Shown here in pieces: positions 8,239 to 17,325 of a stretch of 64,000 nt of DNA (the first letter of the stretch is position 1; every line of letters begins with the position of its first letter). A model generated the notes under the pieces. That model was not told the origin of the DNA and did no database searches. It was given only the letters and a program-made list of their open reading frames with translations. Source of the DNA: Comamonas sp. SCN 65-56 (GTDB lineage Bacteria > Pseudomonadota > Gammaproteobacteria > Burkholderiales > Burkholderiaceae_C); contig NZ_MEDS01000006.1 in assembly GCF_001724135.1 (NCBI RefSeq), positions 101,006 to 165,005 on the forward strand. The letters are read 5' to 3'. Made by a program: the position numbers and the translations under genes.

Positions 8239-8687
8239 GGCTGACGTCCCATGTGCGCCAGGAGCGCATCGAGCCGCTCGCGCGCCAGCGGCGGGATGGG
8301 CGTCGCGCGGCGCGTTTCGTGCGAAACAAAGACGATGCCGGTCTTGCCGCGCGCCACCTCGCGGCCGGTGGTCGATTCGGTCATCTGGAACACCAGATCG
8401 AAGCCGTAGCGGTTGAAATCCATGGGTCGCATGCGCACGATGAGCTGTTCGCCATGAAAGGCCTCGGACTTGTACTGCGCCAGCATGTCGCCAACGACGA
8501 TGCCCGCGCCGCCCGCGTTGGCCTCGGTCATGCCCATGGCCTGAAAAAAGCGCAGCCGCGCCTCGGAGACCAGGCTGAGCAGCTGCGCGTTATCGAGGTG
8601 CCCGCCCTGGTTGACGTGGCTGATGTAGACCTGCAGTGTGGTCTCGAAGCAGAAGCGGTCGGGGAGGTCGAAAAGAACGCGGGCCAT
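8235..8687 (-). CDS. Hotdog-fold acyl-CoA thioesterase (4HBT/FadM-like)
   Basis: 150 residues with the single hotdog fold of the 4-hydroxybenzoyl-CoA thioesterase group. The N-terminal VYISHVNQGGHLDNAQ corresponds to the family's catalytic loop, where Asp or Asn acts on the thioester, and is followed by the long helix LLSLVSEARLRFFQAMG. The VNQGGHLD sequence differs from the canonical DxDxxGHV pattern of YbgC, so the substrate class is uncertain. The stop overlaps the rlmL start by 4 bases, so the two are probably translated together, though no functional link is obvious. Confidence 0.8.
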   Translation of the reverse strand: MARVLFDLPDRFCFETTLQVYISHVNQGGHLDNAQLLSLVSEARLRFFQAMGMTEANAGGAGIVVGDMLAQYKSEAFHGEQLIVRMRPMDFNRYGFDLVFQMTESTTGREVARGKTGIVFVSHETRRATPIPPLARERLDALLAHMGRQP

Positions 8688-8702
8688 GGGGGAAGTGTGA
8701 AC

Positions 8703-10244
8703 TCAGATTTGCTTGCGCAGGCTGGCCGGCGCGATCTTGAGCTGCTCGCGGTATTTGGCAACGGTGCGTCGCGCGCAGGCGATGCCCTGTTCCTTGAGCA
8801 TCTCGGCCAGCTGGTTGTCCGACAGCGGCTTGAGCGGGTCTTCGGCGGCGACGAACTGGCGCAGCAGCGCGCGCACCGCGGTGCTCGACGCGCTGCCCCC
8901 CGCGTCCGTGCCCAGGCCGGAGCCGAAGAAATACTTGAGCTCATAGGTGCCCTGCGGCGTGGCCATGAATTTGCCGTTGGTCACGCGCGAAATGGTCGAT
9001 TCGTGCATGCCGAGCTCTTCGGCGATCTCGCGCAGCACCAGCGGGCGCATGGCCAGGTCGCCGTGGATGAAAAAGGCTTTTTGCTGCTCGACGATGGCGC
9101 GCGCGGTGCGCAAGATGGTGTCAAAGCGCTGCTCGATGTTCTTGATGAACCAGCGCGCCTCGGTCAGGCGCGCCTGCAGCTCGGGGTGGCCCTCCTCCTT
9201 GCGGTGCTGGCGCAGTGCCTGGGCATAGGCGTCGTGCACGCGCAGGCGCGGCATCACCTCGGGGTTGAGTTGCACATCCAGGCGCAGCTCGCCGCCCTGC
9301 AGGCGCCGGCGCACGATGACATCGGGCACGATGATGTTGCGCTCCACCTCGGCAAAGCGCCGCCCGGGCCGCGGCTCCAGGCGTGCGATCAGCGCCATCG
9401 CGGCGCGCGTTTCTTCCTCGTTGGCGTTGCAGGCCTGCGCGAGACGGCGCACGTCGCGGCGCGCCAGCCATTCCAGCGGCTGCCTGCAGATCACCTGCGC
9501 AGCGCAGAGCACGGCGGGCGGCTGTGCTTCGCTCAGCCCCAGGGCACGCACCTGCAACTGCAGGCATTCGGCCAGATCGCGCGCACCGACGCCGGTGGGC
9601 TCCAGGCTTTGCAGCAGCTTGAGCGCAATGCCGAACTGCTCGACCACTTCCTGCACGCGTTCGAGGTCGCCGCTGCCCACCAGACCCTCGGCGAGCGACT
9701 GCAGCGAATCCTCCAGGTAGCCGTCGTCGTTCAGCGAATCGATCAGGAAGGACAGCGCGGCCCGCTCCTCGCGCGTGAGGCGCAGCGCCAGCGCCTGGCG
9801 GTGCAGGTGATCGGCCAGGGTCTCGTGCGCGCTCTCCCGGTTGCCGACGGCATCGTCGTCGGTGTCCGGCGCGGGGCCGGCGCCGGGCGCCTCGGCGCTC
9901 CAGGGGCTGTCGCCGCTGGCAGCGTCGACAACATCGTCGCCATCCCAGTCGCTGTCGCTTTTGGTGCTGTTTTCGGCTCTTTCGCTTGCCGGACTTGCGT
10001 CGAATGCTTCTGATATGGGAGCAATTTCGCTGCGCTCGAGCTTGCGCTCCGGCGCCGCTGGCGACTGCGCCTCGCCAGCGGGCTCGTCGCTGGCGAGCTC
10101 CAGGAAGGGGTTGTCCACCAGCATGTCCTGCACTTCCTGCGACAGCTCCAGCGTCGACAGCTGCAGCAGGCGGATGGACTGCTGCAGCTGCGGCGTGAGC
10201 GCCAGATGCTGCGAGACGCCCAGGGACAGGCCGACCTTTGCCAT
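8703..10244 (-). CDS. rpoN: RNA polymerase sigma-54 factor
   Basis: 513 residues. Region I is the glutamine/leucine-rich activator-response segment LALTPQLQQSIRLLQLSTL at the N-terminus. An acidic variable region II (about 60-150) is followed by the core-binding domain, the HTH that contacts the -12 element, and the C-terminal RpoN box ARRTVAKYRE that reads the -24 element. Sigma-54 directs transcription dependent on AAA+ activators, typically nitrogen, motility and catabolic genes. Region II is unusually long and contains a possible degenerate repeat copy (residues about 71-90). It starts 4 bases after the lptB stop, the usual lptA-lptB-rpoN order. Confidence 0.97.
   Translation of the reverse strand: MAKVGLSLGVSQHLALTPQLQQSIRLLQLSTLELSQEVQDMLVDNPFLELASDEPAGEAQSPAAPERKLERSEIAPISEAFDASPASERAENSTKSDSDWDGDDVVDAASGDSPWSAEAPGAGPAPDTDDDAVGNRESAHETLADHLHRQALALRLTREERAALSFLIDSLNDDGYLEDSLQSLAEGLVGSGDLERVQEVVEQFGIALKLLQSLEPTGVGARDLAECLQLQVRALGLSEAQPPAVLCAAQVICRQPLEWLARRDVRRLAQACNANEEETRAAMALIARLEPRPGRRFAEVERNIIVPDVIVRRRLQGGELRLDVQLNPEVMPRLRVHDAYAQALRQHRKEEGHPELQARLTEARWFIKNIEQRFDTILRTARAIVEQQKAFFIHGDLAMRPLVLREIAEELGMHESTISRVTNGKFMATPQGTYELKYFFGSGLGTDAGGSASSTAVRALLRQFVAAEDPLKPLSDNQLAEMLKEQGIACARRTVAKYREQLKIAPASLRKQI
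9975..10030 (-). repeat. Possible degenerate dispersed repeat, copy 4, inside rpoN region II
   Basis: Minus-strand blocks ATATCAGAAGC, GCAAG, CAAGCGAAAGAGCCGAAAA resemble the repeat's ATAGCTATCAGCGCTTG, CAAGCGCCAAAGGCCTTTT order, but several positions differ. The local sequence is less GC-rich than its surroundings. This is the weakest copy and could be chance. Confidence 0.3.
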
Positions 10245-10248
10245 TGCC

Positions 10249-11019
10249 CTACATCCGGAAATGCTCGCCGAGGTAGACGCGACGCACCTCGGCGTTGTCC
10301 ACGATCTCGGACGGCGTGCCGCGCGCCAGCACCCGGCCTTCGCTGATGATGCAGGCGTGGTCGCAGATGCCCAGGGTCTCGCGCACGTTGTGGTCGGTGA
10401 TGAGCACGCCGATGCCGCGCTCCTTGAGGAAGCCGATGATGCGTTGGATCTCGATCACGGCGATCGGATCGATGCCGGCAAAGGGCTCATCGAGCAGGAT
10501 GAAGCGCGGCTGCGTCGCCAGCGCGCGCGCGATCTCCACGCGCCGGCGCTCGCCGCCCGAAAGCGCCATGGCGCGCGCGTCGCGCAGATGCTCCACATGC
10601 AGATCCTGCAGCAGTGCGCTCAAGCGCCGCTCGATTTCCGCGCCTGGCAGCGGCTTGCCGTTCTCGCCGCGCTGCAGCTCGAGCACCGCGCGCACGTTCT
10701 CCTGCACGCTGAGCTTGCGAAATATCGATGCTTCCTGCGGCAGGTACGACAGCCCCAGTTGCGAGCGCCTGTGGATGGGCATGTGCGTCACGTCGCGCCC
10801 GTCGATGGTGATGCTGCCGCCATCGCAGCGCACCAGGCCGACGATCATGTAAAACGAGGTGGTCTTGCCGGCGCCATTGGGGCCCAGCAGCCCGACCACC
10901 CCGCCTTCGGGGACTTGCAGCGACACGTCCTCTACCACGGTGCGCCCGGCATAGCTCTTTCTCAGATGCTCAACGCACAGCAGGCTGGTACCTGCTGCAG
11001 GGCTCAGCGGGCGGATCAT
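10249..11019 (-). CDS. lptB: Lipopolysaccharide export ABC transporter ATP-binding protein
   Basis: 256 residues with all ABC ATPase motifs: Walker [18 protein letters not shown], signature [15 protein letters not shown], Walker [14 protein letters not shown] and the switch His in [10 protein letters not shown]. The LptB-specific [14 protein letters not shown]-loop region is present. LptB2 with LptF/LptG extracts lipopolysaccharide from the inner membrane and passes it to LptC-LptA. Its start overlaps the lptA stop by 4 bases and it is followed at 4 bases by rpoN, so the three form one transcription unit. lptFG and lptC are not in the window. Confidence 0.97.
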   Translation of the reverse strand: MIRPLSPAAGTSLLCVEHLRKSYAGRTVVEDVSLQVPEGGVVGLLGPNGAGKTTSFYMIVGLVRCDGGSITIDGRDVTHMPIHRRSQLGLSYLPQEASIFRKLSVQENVRAVLELQRGENGKPLPGAEIERRLSALLQDLHVEHLRDARAMALSGGERRRVEIARALATQPRFILLDEPFAGIDPIAVIEIQRIIGFLKERGIGVLITDHNVRETLGICDHACIISEGRVLARGTPSEIVDNAEVRRVYLGEHFRM

Positions 11020-11654
11020 GGCGCCTGGCGCGGCGCGGGCGCAAGCTCCGGGCTGGCGCGCAATGCGGGCGTTTCGGTGGTGGCAGCAGCCGACGGTGCC
11101 GGCTTTTCCTTCGGTGCCAGCGTGGCCCGCACGCGCGTGCCGCCAGTGGCGCCCGGCTGGCGTGGCGCACCATCGACGGTGAAGATGTCGGTGGCGTTGT
11201 TGTAGGTGATCACGGCGCCGCTGATGTCGTCGCTCAGCACGCCGGCGCGCAGGCGGCGCAGCTCGGCGCGGCGCTGCAGCTTGATGAGCTCGGTGCGTCC
11301 GTCCCAGTCTATGGTTTCGGCCTCGCCCTCGATGAATTCCTCGGGTGCGCCCTTGGGGGTATCGCGTTTTTGGCGGAAGTACGCGCGCTTGCCAGGCGCT
11401 GCGGTCACGATGCCGCTCTGGTGCCCCTGCCCGTCTTCCTGCACCTGCACCTTGGCGCCGCGCAGCACCATGCTGCCTTTGGTGATCACCACGTTGCCGG
11501 TGAACACGCTGGTGAGCTTGACATCGTCACGCACCAGGCTGTCGGCCTCGACGTGCATGGGCTGGTCGCGATCGGCTTTTTCCGCATGCGCCGCGCTGCC
11601 GCTGGCAAGCAGCAGCACGGTGACGATCAGCAGCAGGGAGTGGCGATGGGTCAT
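11016..11654 (-). CDS. lptA: Lipopolysaccharide transport periplasmic protein LptA
   Basis: 212 residues from ATG 11654 (MTHRHSLLL), which starts a clean signal peptide ending near SGSAAHA; a start at 11696 would add 14 polar residues before it. The OstA-like beta-jellyroll is recognisable from [24 protein letters not shown] and LRGAKVQV. The C-terminal 40 residues are Ala/Pro/Glu-rich and probably disordered. LptA oligomers bridge the periplasm in LPS export. LptC, often the upstream neighbour, is not adjacent: the gene upstream is dsbA, separated by a terminator, so the promoter of lptA-lptB-rpoN should lie in 11655-11730. Confidence 0.93.
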   Translation of the reverse strand: MTHRHSLLLIVTVLLLASGSAAHAEKADRDQPMHVEADSLVRDDVKLTSVFTGNVVITKGSMVLRGAKVQVQEDGQGHQSGIVTAAPGKRAYFRQKRDTPKGAPEEFIEGEAETIDWDGRTELIKLQRRAELRRLRAGVLSDDISGAVITYNNATDIFTVDGAPRQPGATGGTRVRATLAPKEKPAPSAAATTETPALRASPELAPAPRQAP

Positions 11655-11732
11655 GGTGCGGGTCAAGGCACGGTTCTTGCAATTGATTGTAGCCACCGCC
11701 TGCGCGGGAGATGCATGAGCGGGGCGAACATG

Positions 11733-11757
11733 AAAAAGCGCGCCCGAGGCGCGCTTT
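11733..11757 (-). terminator. Rho-independent terminator after dsbA
   Basis: A 10-base-pair stem AAAGCGCGCC / GGCGCGCTTT with a 3-base loop (11735-11757) is followed on the minus strand by a run of five T. It lies 25 bases past the dsbA stop and separates that unit from lptA. Confidence 0.85.
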
Positions 11758-11781
11758 GGCTGGAGTGGCTCTTGGTCACCC

Positions 11782-12432
11782 TCAGGTCGTGCGCTCCTTT
11801 TGCACCAGGAAATCCACCGTCTGCAGTACCACCTGCATGCTGCCGGCGAGCGTGCCGTCCGTATAAAAGCGTCCGGCCACGCCCATCGATGGCACGCCCT
11901 CGACGTTGTAGGCCGCCTGCAGCTGTGTCGCCTTGCGCACGTTGTTGGCTACGGAGAAGGAGTTGTAGGCCTCCTTGAACTTGGCGCCATCCAGCCCCTG
12001 TTTGACCACCCAGTCGAAGATCGCGGCGTCCTTGTTCAACGACAGGCGCTCGACGTGGATCGCGTGAAACACCTTGGCGTGCAGCTCCTTGAGCTTGTCC
12101 ATGCTCTCGAGCGCGAAGTAGAGCTTTTGCTCCGGCACGAAGCTGGCATTGAAGGCCACCGGCATGCGGCGAAAGAACACGTCCTTGGGTAGCGCTGCCA
12201 TCCACTGCGAGAGTGCGGGCTCGAACGCATTGCAGTGCGGGCAGCTGTACCAGAAAAATTCGATGACTTCCACCTGGCCCTTGGGTGCTTCGGTCATCGC
12301 CGGTTTCTTCAATTCCAGGTATTCGATGCCCTCTTCGAATTTGCCGCCCTTGGCGCGTGCCGCCAGCGGCAGGCCCATGGTGGTCGCGGCCAGTGCCGAA
12401 CCGACAGAGAGGGAAAAATCGCGACGTTTCAT
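11782..12432 (-). CDS. dsbA: Thiol:disulfide interchange protein DsbA/DsbL family
   Basis: 216 residues with a Tat-like N-terminus (KRRDFSLSVGSALAA) and probable cleavage after LAARA. The thioredoxin-fold active site CPHC sits in FFWYSCPHCNAFEPALS (about residue 70), and the cis-Pro loop is GVPSMGV. DsbA introduces disulfides into exported proteins and is reoxidised by DsbB. A Tat-type signal is common in betaproteobacterial members that begin MKRRDF. The gene follows the SPOR gene by about 60 bases, so a shared transcript with argS is plausible, and it ends at a strong terminator. Confidence 0.93.
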   Translation of the reverse strand: MKRRDFSLSVGSALAATTMGLPLAARAKGGKFEEGIEYLELKKPAMTEAPKGQVEVIEFFWYSCPHCNAFEPALSQWMAALPKDVFFRRMPVAFNASFVPEQKLYFALESMDKLKELHAKVFHAIHVERLSLNKDAAIFDWVVKQGLDGAKFKEAYNSFSVANNVRKATQLQAAYNVEGVPSMGVAGRFYTDGTLAGSMQVVLQTVDFLVQKERTT

Positions 12433-12492
12433 GCGATGGGGCTCCGGAAGAAGGGGAAAGAACAGGTCTGACGCGGCTGGCGGCGAAAAGGT

Positions 12493-13161
12493 TCACTGAC
12501 CGACGCGCACCAGGATGGAGGCGATGCCGGCGCCGTCGAGCTTGCCCTTGAGCTGCTCGGCATCGTCGCGGCGCGCAAACGGGCCGATGCGCACACGGTA
12601 GACCGCACGGCCGCTTTGCTGGCCTTCGCTCACGCGCGCTTCCCAGCCCAGCATGGCCAGTTGGGCGCGCTGGGCGTCGGCCTCGTCGGGCGCGCGAAAG
12701 GCACCGGCCTGGATGAAATAGTTGTAGCTGCCGGCGGCGGCCGCGGTGGCTGCTGCGCCGGGCGCGACCGCTGCCGTGGTGGTGCTGGCGCCTTGTGCCT
12801 TGGCGCGTGCCAGGTCGCCGAGCGGATCGGCGCTGGTGGCGGGCACCGGCACGGCAGCGGCGCTGCCAGCCTCACCGGCCACGGCAGGTGGCTGTGCACT
12901 GGCGGCGGTGGCTGCGGCGGCCGCCGCGCTGGTGGGTGCCGGCGTGATGCTGCCATTGCTGCTCAGGCTGGCGTTGGGGTTCCAGTTCTTGTTGCGCTCG
13001 GCGTCCTTGGCATCCTGATCGGCCAGGCGGCTGCCGCCGTTCATGAATGGCACCGGAACCTTGTTGACGTAAGCGGCGACTGCCAGCGCAATCCCCAGGC
13101 CGATCACCACGCCCAGGATCAAGCCTGCAAACGTGCCTCCGCCTTGCCCTTTTTTCGCCAT
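12493..13161 (-). CDS. SPOR-domain cell-envelope protein, FtsN-like architecture
   Basis: 222 residues. A short cytoplasmic MAKKGQGGG is followed by one transmembrane helix (GLILGVVIGLGIALAVAAYV), an Ala/Pro-rich periplasmic linker (about 60-140) and a C-terminal SPOR domain (FIQAGAFRAPDEADAQRAQL; RVRIGPFARRDDAEQLKGKL). SPOR domains bind denuded septal peptidoglycan, so a septal role is likely; betaproteobacterial FtsN candidates look like this. An upstream GTG (13167) overlapping the argS stop is an alternative start giving two more residues. It is tightly coupled to argS (2 bases or an overlap). Confidence 0.85.
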   Translation of the reverse strand: MAKKGQGGGTFAGLILGVVIGLGIALAVAAYVNKVPVPFMNGGSRLADQDAKDAERNKNWNPNASLSSNGSITPAPTSAAAAAATAASAQPPAVAGEAGSAAAVPVPATSADPLGDLARAKAQGASTTTAAVAPGAAATAAAAGSYNYFIQAGAFRAPDEADAQRAQLAMLGWEARVSEGQQSGRAVYRVRIGPFARRDDAEQLKGKLDGAGIASILVRVGQ

Positions 13162-13163
13162 GT

Positions 13164-14843
13164 TCACATCCGTTGAGGGGCCGAGACGCCGAGCAGCGCC
13201 AAGCCGTTTTCCAGCACCTGGCGGGTGGCGGCCACCAGCGCCACGCGTGCAGTTTTCACCGCTTCATCATCCACCAGAATGCGCTCGGCATCGTAGTAAC
13301 TATGGTAACTGGCGGCGAGCTCGCGCAGGTAGAAGGTCACGTCGTGCGGCGCGTTGCTGCTGGCGGCCGACGCCAGCATGTCGGGGTATTTGGCCAGCTG
13401 CAGCATCAGCGCCTGTGCCGCGGGGGTATCCAGCGGCGACAGATCCGCGTCCACGAGCGCGCCGATGTCGAAATCCTCGCGCCAGCCGCGCAGCACCGAG
13501 CAGATGCGTGCATGCGCATACTGCACGTAGTACACCGGGTTGTCGTTGTTCTGCGCGATCGCCAGATCGACGTCGAAGGTGTATTCAGTGTCGGGCTTGC
13601 GGCTCAAGAGGAAGAAGCGCACCGCGTCTTTGCTGGTCCACTCGATCAGGTCGCGCAGCGTCACGTAGGAGCCCGCGCGCTTGCTGATCTTGACCTCTTC
13701 GCCGCCCTTGACCACGCGCACCATGGTGTGCAGCACGTAATCCGGGTAGCCCTGCGGAATGCCGACATCGGCGGCTTGCAGCCCGGCGCGCACACGCGCG
13801 ATGGTGCCGTGGTGGTCGGTGCCCTGGATGTTCACCGCCTTGGTGTAGCCGCGCTGGAATTTCTGGATGTGGTAGGCGACGTCGGGCACGAAGTAGGTGT
13901 AGTGGCCGTCGCTTTTTCGCATCACGCGGTCTTTGTCGTCACCGTAGTCGGTGGACTTGAGCCAGAGCGCGCCGTCCTTCTCATACGTCTTGCCATTGGC
14001 GACGAGGCGCGCCACCGTGGCCTCGACATGGCCGTTGGCGTACAGGCTCGATTCCAGGTAGTACTCGTCGAACGTGAGGTTGAAGGCCTGCAAGTCCTTG
14101 TCTTGTTCATTGCGCAGGTAGGCGACGGCGAACTGGCGCACGTTGTCGTAATCCTGCACGTCGCCATTGGCGGTGAAGGCGCGGTCGTCCGCCGTGACGG
14201 TGGCTCTGGCGAGGAAGGCGTCGGCAATGTCCTGGATGTAGTCACCGTTGTAGGCGGCCTCGGGCCAGTCGGCATCGCCCGGTTTCACGCCTTGGGCGCG
14301 CAGCTGCGTACTCTTGGTGAGCGTGTCGATCTGCACGCCCGCGTCGTTGTAATAGAACTCGCGGTGCACGCTCCAGCCCTGCGTGGCGTAGAGGTTGCAA
14401 ATCGCGTCGCCCAGCGCCGCCTGGCGCCCGTGGCCCACATGCAGCGGGCCGGTCGGGTTGGCCGAGACGAATTCGACGAGGATTTTTTCGCCGCGATCGG
14501 CCTGGTGGCCAAAGCGTTCCCGGCTGTGCAGCACCTCGCGCAGCACCTGCTGCTTGGCGGCAGGTTTGAGGCGAATGTTCAGAAATCCCGGTCCGGCGAT
14601 CTCGATCGCCTCCACCCAGCGCTGCCAGGCGTTGGTCGCAAGCAACGCGGTTTGCAATTGTTCACCGAGCTGACGCGGGTTGGTCTTGAGCGCCTTGGCC
14701 AGCTGCATCGCCGCCGTGCAGGCCCAGTCGCCGTGCGCGGCCACCTTGGGCGATTCGAAGGCCGCACGCGCGCCTGCACCGGGCGAGAGTTTTTCCAGTT
14801 CGGCGGCCAGCGCCGCGAGCAGTTCTTGTTTGACGCTGAGCAT
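13164..14843 (-). CDS. argS: Arginyl-tRNA synthetase
   Basis: 559 residues, the usual bacterial length. A class I aminoacyl-tRNA synthetase with the N-terminal Add-1 tRNA-D-loop domain, the HIGH-equivalent HVGH in [19 protein letters not shown] (about 135-145) and the Rossmann catalytic core. The C-terminal anticodon-binding helical bundle includes [14 protein letters not shown]. The KMSKS-like motif is replaced by KISKRAG, as in many ArgS. ATG 14843 gives the family N-terminus [12 protein letters not shown]; the longer frame adds 33 unrelated residues. It is the first gene of argS-SPOR-dsbA and divergent from psiF. Confidence 0.96.
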   Translation of the reverse strand: MLSVKQELLAALAAELEKLSPGAGARAAFESPKVAAHGDWACTAAMQLAKALKTNPRQLGEQLQTALLATNAWQRWVEAIEIAGPGFLNIRLKPAAKQQVLREVLHSRERFGHQADRGEKILVEFVSANPTGPLHVGHGRQAALGDAICNLYATQGWSVHREFYYNDAGVQIDTLTKSTQLRAQGVKPGDADWPEAAYNGDYIQDIADAFLARATVTADDRAFTANGDVQDYDNVRQFAVAYLRNEQDKDLQAFNLTFDEYYLESSLYANGHVEATVARLVANGKTYEKDGALWLKSTDYGDDKDRVMRKSDGHYTYFVPDVAYHIQKFQRGYTKAVNIQGTDHHGTIARVRAGLQAADVGIPQGYPDYVLHTMVRVVKGGEEVKISKRAGSYVTLRDLIEWTSKDAVRFFLLSRKPDTEYTFDVDLAIAQNNDNPVYYVQYAHARICSVLRGWREDFDIGALVDADLSPLDTPAAQALMLQLAKYPDMLASAASSNAPHDVTFYLRELAASYHSYYDAERILVDDEAVKTARVALVAATRQVLENGLALLGVSAPQRM

Positions 14844-14965
14844 AAGAGAGGAGATTTTACGGGGCGCCCTGACAACCCGATCGCCTGGCGCGGCGTTATG
14901 CTGCGTGGCCCGCTGCGCGATGCGGCGCGGTGGGCGTTTCATATTCCTGGCTCAAGGAGATACGC

Positions 14966-15298
14966 ATGAAAAAATGGCTCGCCTTGCTGGCTGCCGCCGG
15001 CTGTGCCCTTTCCCTCGCTGCCCATGCCGCCGATGCGCCCGCCAAGGCTCCGACGGCGCAGCAGCAGAAAATGACCACCTGCAACGCCGAGGCCAAGACC
15101 AAGGCGCTCAAGGGCGATGAGCGCAAGGCCTTCATGAAGGAATGCCTGAGCGCCAAGAAGGCGCCCGCCGCGCCTGCCGCCGCAGCGACGCAGCAGGAGA
15201 AGATGAAAACCTGCAACGCCGACGCCAAGACCAAGGCGCTCAAGGGCGATGCACGCAAGGCCTTCATGAAGGAGTGCCTGGGCGGCAAGGCGGCCTGA
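14966..15298 (+). CDS. PsiF-repeat periplasmic protein
   Basis: 110 residues: a signal peptide (MKKWLALLAAAGCALSLAAHA) followed by two copies of the PsiF repeat, each with a CNAEAKTKALKGDERKAFMK-type core and two cysteines. PsiF of E. coli was named for phosphate-starvation induction; its biochemical role is unknown. ATG 14966 has a strong CAAGGAGA site; the upstream frame from 14930 is rejected because the signal peptide begins at 14966. The two repeats are also nearly identical as DNA, implying recent tandem duplication. No convincing Pho box was found upstream, so regulation is open. Confidence 0.85.
   Translation: MKKWLALLAAAGCALSLAAHAADAPAKAPTAQQQKMTTCNAEAKTKALKGDERKAFMKECLSAKKAPAAPAAAATQQEKMKTCNADAKTKALKGDARKAFMKECLGGKAA
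15062..15297 (+). repeat. Tandem duplication inside the PsiF-repeat gene
   Basis: Two direct copies about 130 bases apart encode the PsiF repeats. The core GACCAAGGCGCTCAAGGGCG occurs in both, followed by near-identical CGCAAGGCCTTCATGAAGGA. An Ala/Pro-rich spacer separates them. Confidence 0.8.
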
Positions 15299-15302
15299 TC
15301 CG

Positions 15303-15875
15303 ATGCGCCAAGACGCCACCGGCATGGCGTCGGCGCACGCCGGTGGCGCGGCCTCCCCGCCTGCGGAGCGGCGCATCACGCTGCGCGTCTGCGAAGCTGG
15401 CGATCTGCCAGCGCTGGCGGCACTGTTCACCGACGCCGTGCACGTGCTGGGCGCGCCGCATTACAACGCCGCGCAATTGCGCGCATGAGCACCCAGGCCG
15501 CCCGATCTGTCTGGCTGGGAACACAAGCTCGCCGGGCTGCATGTCTGGCTCGCGCAGGTGGACGGTACGCTCGCCGGATTCACTGCGTTCGATGACGCGG
15601 GTCATATTGAATTTCTCTTCACCGCGCCAGCGTTGGCGCGCCAAGGTGTTGCCACACACTTGTACCAGCAGGTGCGGCGCAGCGTTGGCGCGAGGGAGCT
15701 GTCGACCGAGGCGAGTCTCGTCGCGTTGCCGTTTTTCCTGCGCGAGGGCTTTGTTGTCGTTCAGGAGCAGCAGGTCATGCGCGCGGGCGTGCTGCTTCGC
15801 CGATTCGCGATGCGCCATTCACCACCCGAAGCAGCGTGCAACAACCCGCCTGTCGATGGCTTGCCCCAGCGCTGA
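15303..15875 (+). pseudogene. GNAT N-acetyltransferase interrupted by one in-frame TGA
   Basis: One continuous frame of 190 codons with a single TGA at 15486-15488. Before it is a GNAT N-terminus (RITLRVCEAGDLPALAALFT, then HYNAAQLRA). After it the same frame continues APRPPDLSGWEHKLAGLHVW, the acetyl-CoA strand AGFTAFDDAGHIEFLFTAP and the ARQGVATHLY acetyl-CoA loop. Relatives of this type usually read AW-APRPP at the junction, so the TGA most simply replaces a TGG tryptophan codon. A two-gene reading is unlikely because neither half is a complete domain and there is no frame change. A sequencing error or read-through remain possible. It starts 4 bases after the psiF-like stop. Confidence 0.8.
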
Positions 15876-15895
15876 ACCGACCTTGCGAACAGGGT

Positions 15896-16351
15896 TCAGC
15901 GCGTGAACACCCCGCGCGCCAGAAACACCGCCAGCAGCACCACGACCACCATCAGGTGCGCGGCCCACATCACGAGCAGGCGGGTTTTCTTGAGTTCGTC
16001 CGCCGCGGGCAGCGCCCCGTCGGCATCGAGGCGGTGGCGCCAGCTGCGGTAGCGCCGCACTGCCATGACCAGCAGCAGCGCCATCGCCACCAGCAGGGCG
16101 ATCTTGGCGTGCAGCAGGTGTTGCGACCAGTACCAGCCCGCGCCCTTCATGCCCCAGAAGGTACGCGCCACACCCGTCGCCAGCACGATCAGCGCCGACA
16201 GCAGGCTTAGCGCGTTCATGCGCACCAGACGGCGCACCACGGCGGGGTTCATCCAGTCGGCGCGGCACAGCGCGGTTTCGGCCGTCATGAAGGTGGCCAG
16301 CATGATGAAGGCCATGATGTGGGCCCAGGCCAGCAGACTTTCCAGAATCAC
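15896..16351 (-). CDS. DUF2214-like four-helix membrane protein
   Basis: 151 residues with four predicted transmembrane helices: AHIMAFIMLATFMTAETALC, a second in SALIVLATGVARTFWGMKG, then AKIALLVAMALLLVMAV and WAAHLMVVVVLLAVFLARG. The pattern and the conserved acidic/aromatic residues in the first two helices resemble DUF2214 (COG3556), a family without a known function, sometimes near CopD-like proteins. It overlaps the stop of the upstream LysR gene by 4 bases, so the two are co-transcribed, but this does not indicate a role. Confidence 0.7.
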   Translation of the reverse strand: MILESLLAWAHIMAFIMLATFMTAETALCRADWMNPAVVRRLVRMNALSLLSALIVLATGVARTFWGMKGAGWYWSQHLLHAKIALLVAMALLLVMAVRRYRSWRHRLDADGALPAADELKKTRLLVMWAAHLMVVVVLLAVFLARGVFTR

Positions 16352-17325
16352 GGTGCGGCATCCTTGTCAGAAACGGGGGCGCCAGTATTGCCCGGGCGCA
16401 AAGCCCCCCTGGCCCAGAAGGTTGGCTCGGCATAGCGCGCACGCAGAAAGTCCATCCACAGCCGCACCCGCAGCGGCAGGTGCTTGCGCTGCGGCAGCAG
16501 CAGGTAGATGCCGTTGGGCGGCGCGGCAAAGTCTTCGAGCACCGCCACCAAGCGCCCCTGCTCAATCTCGGTTTCCACTTCCCAGGTCGAGCGCCAGGCG
16601 ATGCCGAAACCCGCCAGACACCAGTCGTGCAGTACCTGCCCGTCGGAGCAATCGAGCGGGCCGCTGGGCTTGATGTGCACCGTCTCGCGGCTGCCATCCG
16701 CGCGGCGTATGGAAAACGGCCACCCGCGCATCTGCGAGGCATCGCTGGACAGGGCCAGGCACTCGTGCTGCGCCAGCTCGCCGGGCTCGGTGGGCGTGCC
16801 GTGGCGCGCCAGGTACTCGGGCGTGGCCACGCATTGGCGGCGGTTGTCGGCCAGGCGCACGCTGACCAGCGATGAATCGGGCAGGTCACCTACGCGCACG
16901 CCGCAATCGTAGCCTTCGCCGCTCAGGTCTATGATGCGATCCGAGAGGTTCAGCGAGATCGTGACCTCCGGGTGCAGCGCGCGAAACGCCGGCACCAGCG
17001 GCGCGACATGGCGCCTGCCGAAGCCCGCCGGCGCGGTGATGCGCAAATGCCCCGTGGCCTTCACGCCGCCGGCCGAAACGCTGGCCTCGGCATGCGCGAC
17101 ATCGGCGAGCAGGCGCTGGCAATCTTCCAGAAACGCCGTGCCCTCATGCGTCAGCGTGATGCGCCGCGTGGTGCGCACCAGCAGCTTCACGCCCAGGTGC
17201 TCTTCCAGCGCATCCAGGCGCCTGCCCATGATGGCCGGGGCCGCGCCTTCGGCCCGCGCCGCCGCCGTGAGGCTGCCGCGTGTGGCGACCGAAACAAAGG
17301 AGGCGTAGGCCTTGAATTTATCCAT
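16348..17325 (-). CDS. LysR-family transcriptional regulator divergent from glcB
   Basis: 325 residues from ATG 17325. An N-terminal winged HTH (FVSVATRGSLTAAARAEGAA, recognition helix and RRLDALEEHLGVKLLVRTTR) is followed by a periplasmic-binding-like effector domain starting near residue 90 (GHLRITAPAGFGRRHVAPLV). The CrgA/AaeR-type subgroup is likely. The upstream extension from 17364 is rejected because the LysR N-terminus MDKFKAYASFV begins at 17325. Divergence from glcB across a 211-base AT-rich gap makes glcB a candidate target. Effector unknown. Confidence 0.9.
   Translation of the reverse strand: MDKFKAYASFVSVATRGSLTAAARAEGAAPAIMGRRLDALEEHLGVKLLVRTTRRITLTHEGTAFLEDCQRLLADVAHAEASVSAGGVKATGHLRITAPAGFGRRHVAPLVPAFRALHPEVTISLNLSDRIIDLSGEGYDCGVRVGDLPDSSLVSVRLADNRRQCVATPEYLARHGTPTEPGELAQHECLALSSDASQMRGWPFSIRRADGSRETVHIKPSGPLDCSDGQVLHDWCLAGFGIAWRSTWEVETEIEQGRLVAVLEDFAAPPNGIYLLLPQRKHLPLRVRLWMDFLRARYAEPTFWARGALRPGNTGAPVSDKDAAP

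Noticed and set aside
14844..14965. Pho box upstream of the PsiF-repeat gene
   Set aside because: No pair of CTGTCAT-like repeats with correct spacing was seen, so phosphate control is not claimed.
13173..14969. A 598-codon open frame on the plus strand across argS
   Set aside because: Antisense shadow of the arginyl-tRNA synthetase gene with low-complexity Val/Gly/Arg composition and no ribosome site.
15303..15875. Two separate small genes flanking the TGA at 15486
   Set aside because: Both parts are in the same frame and together make one GNAT domain; neither is a complete fold and the second has no ribosome site.
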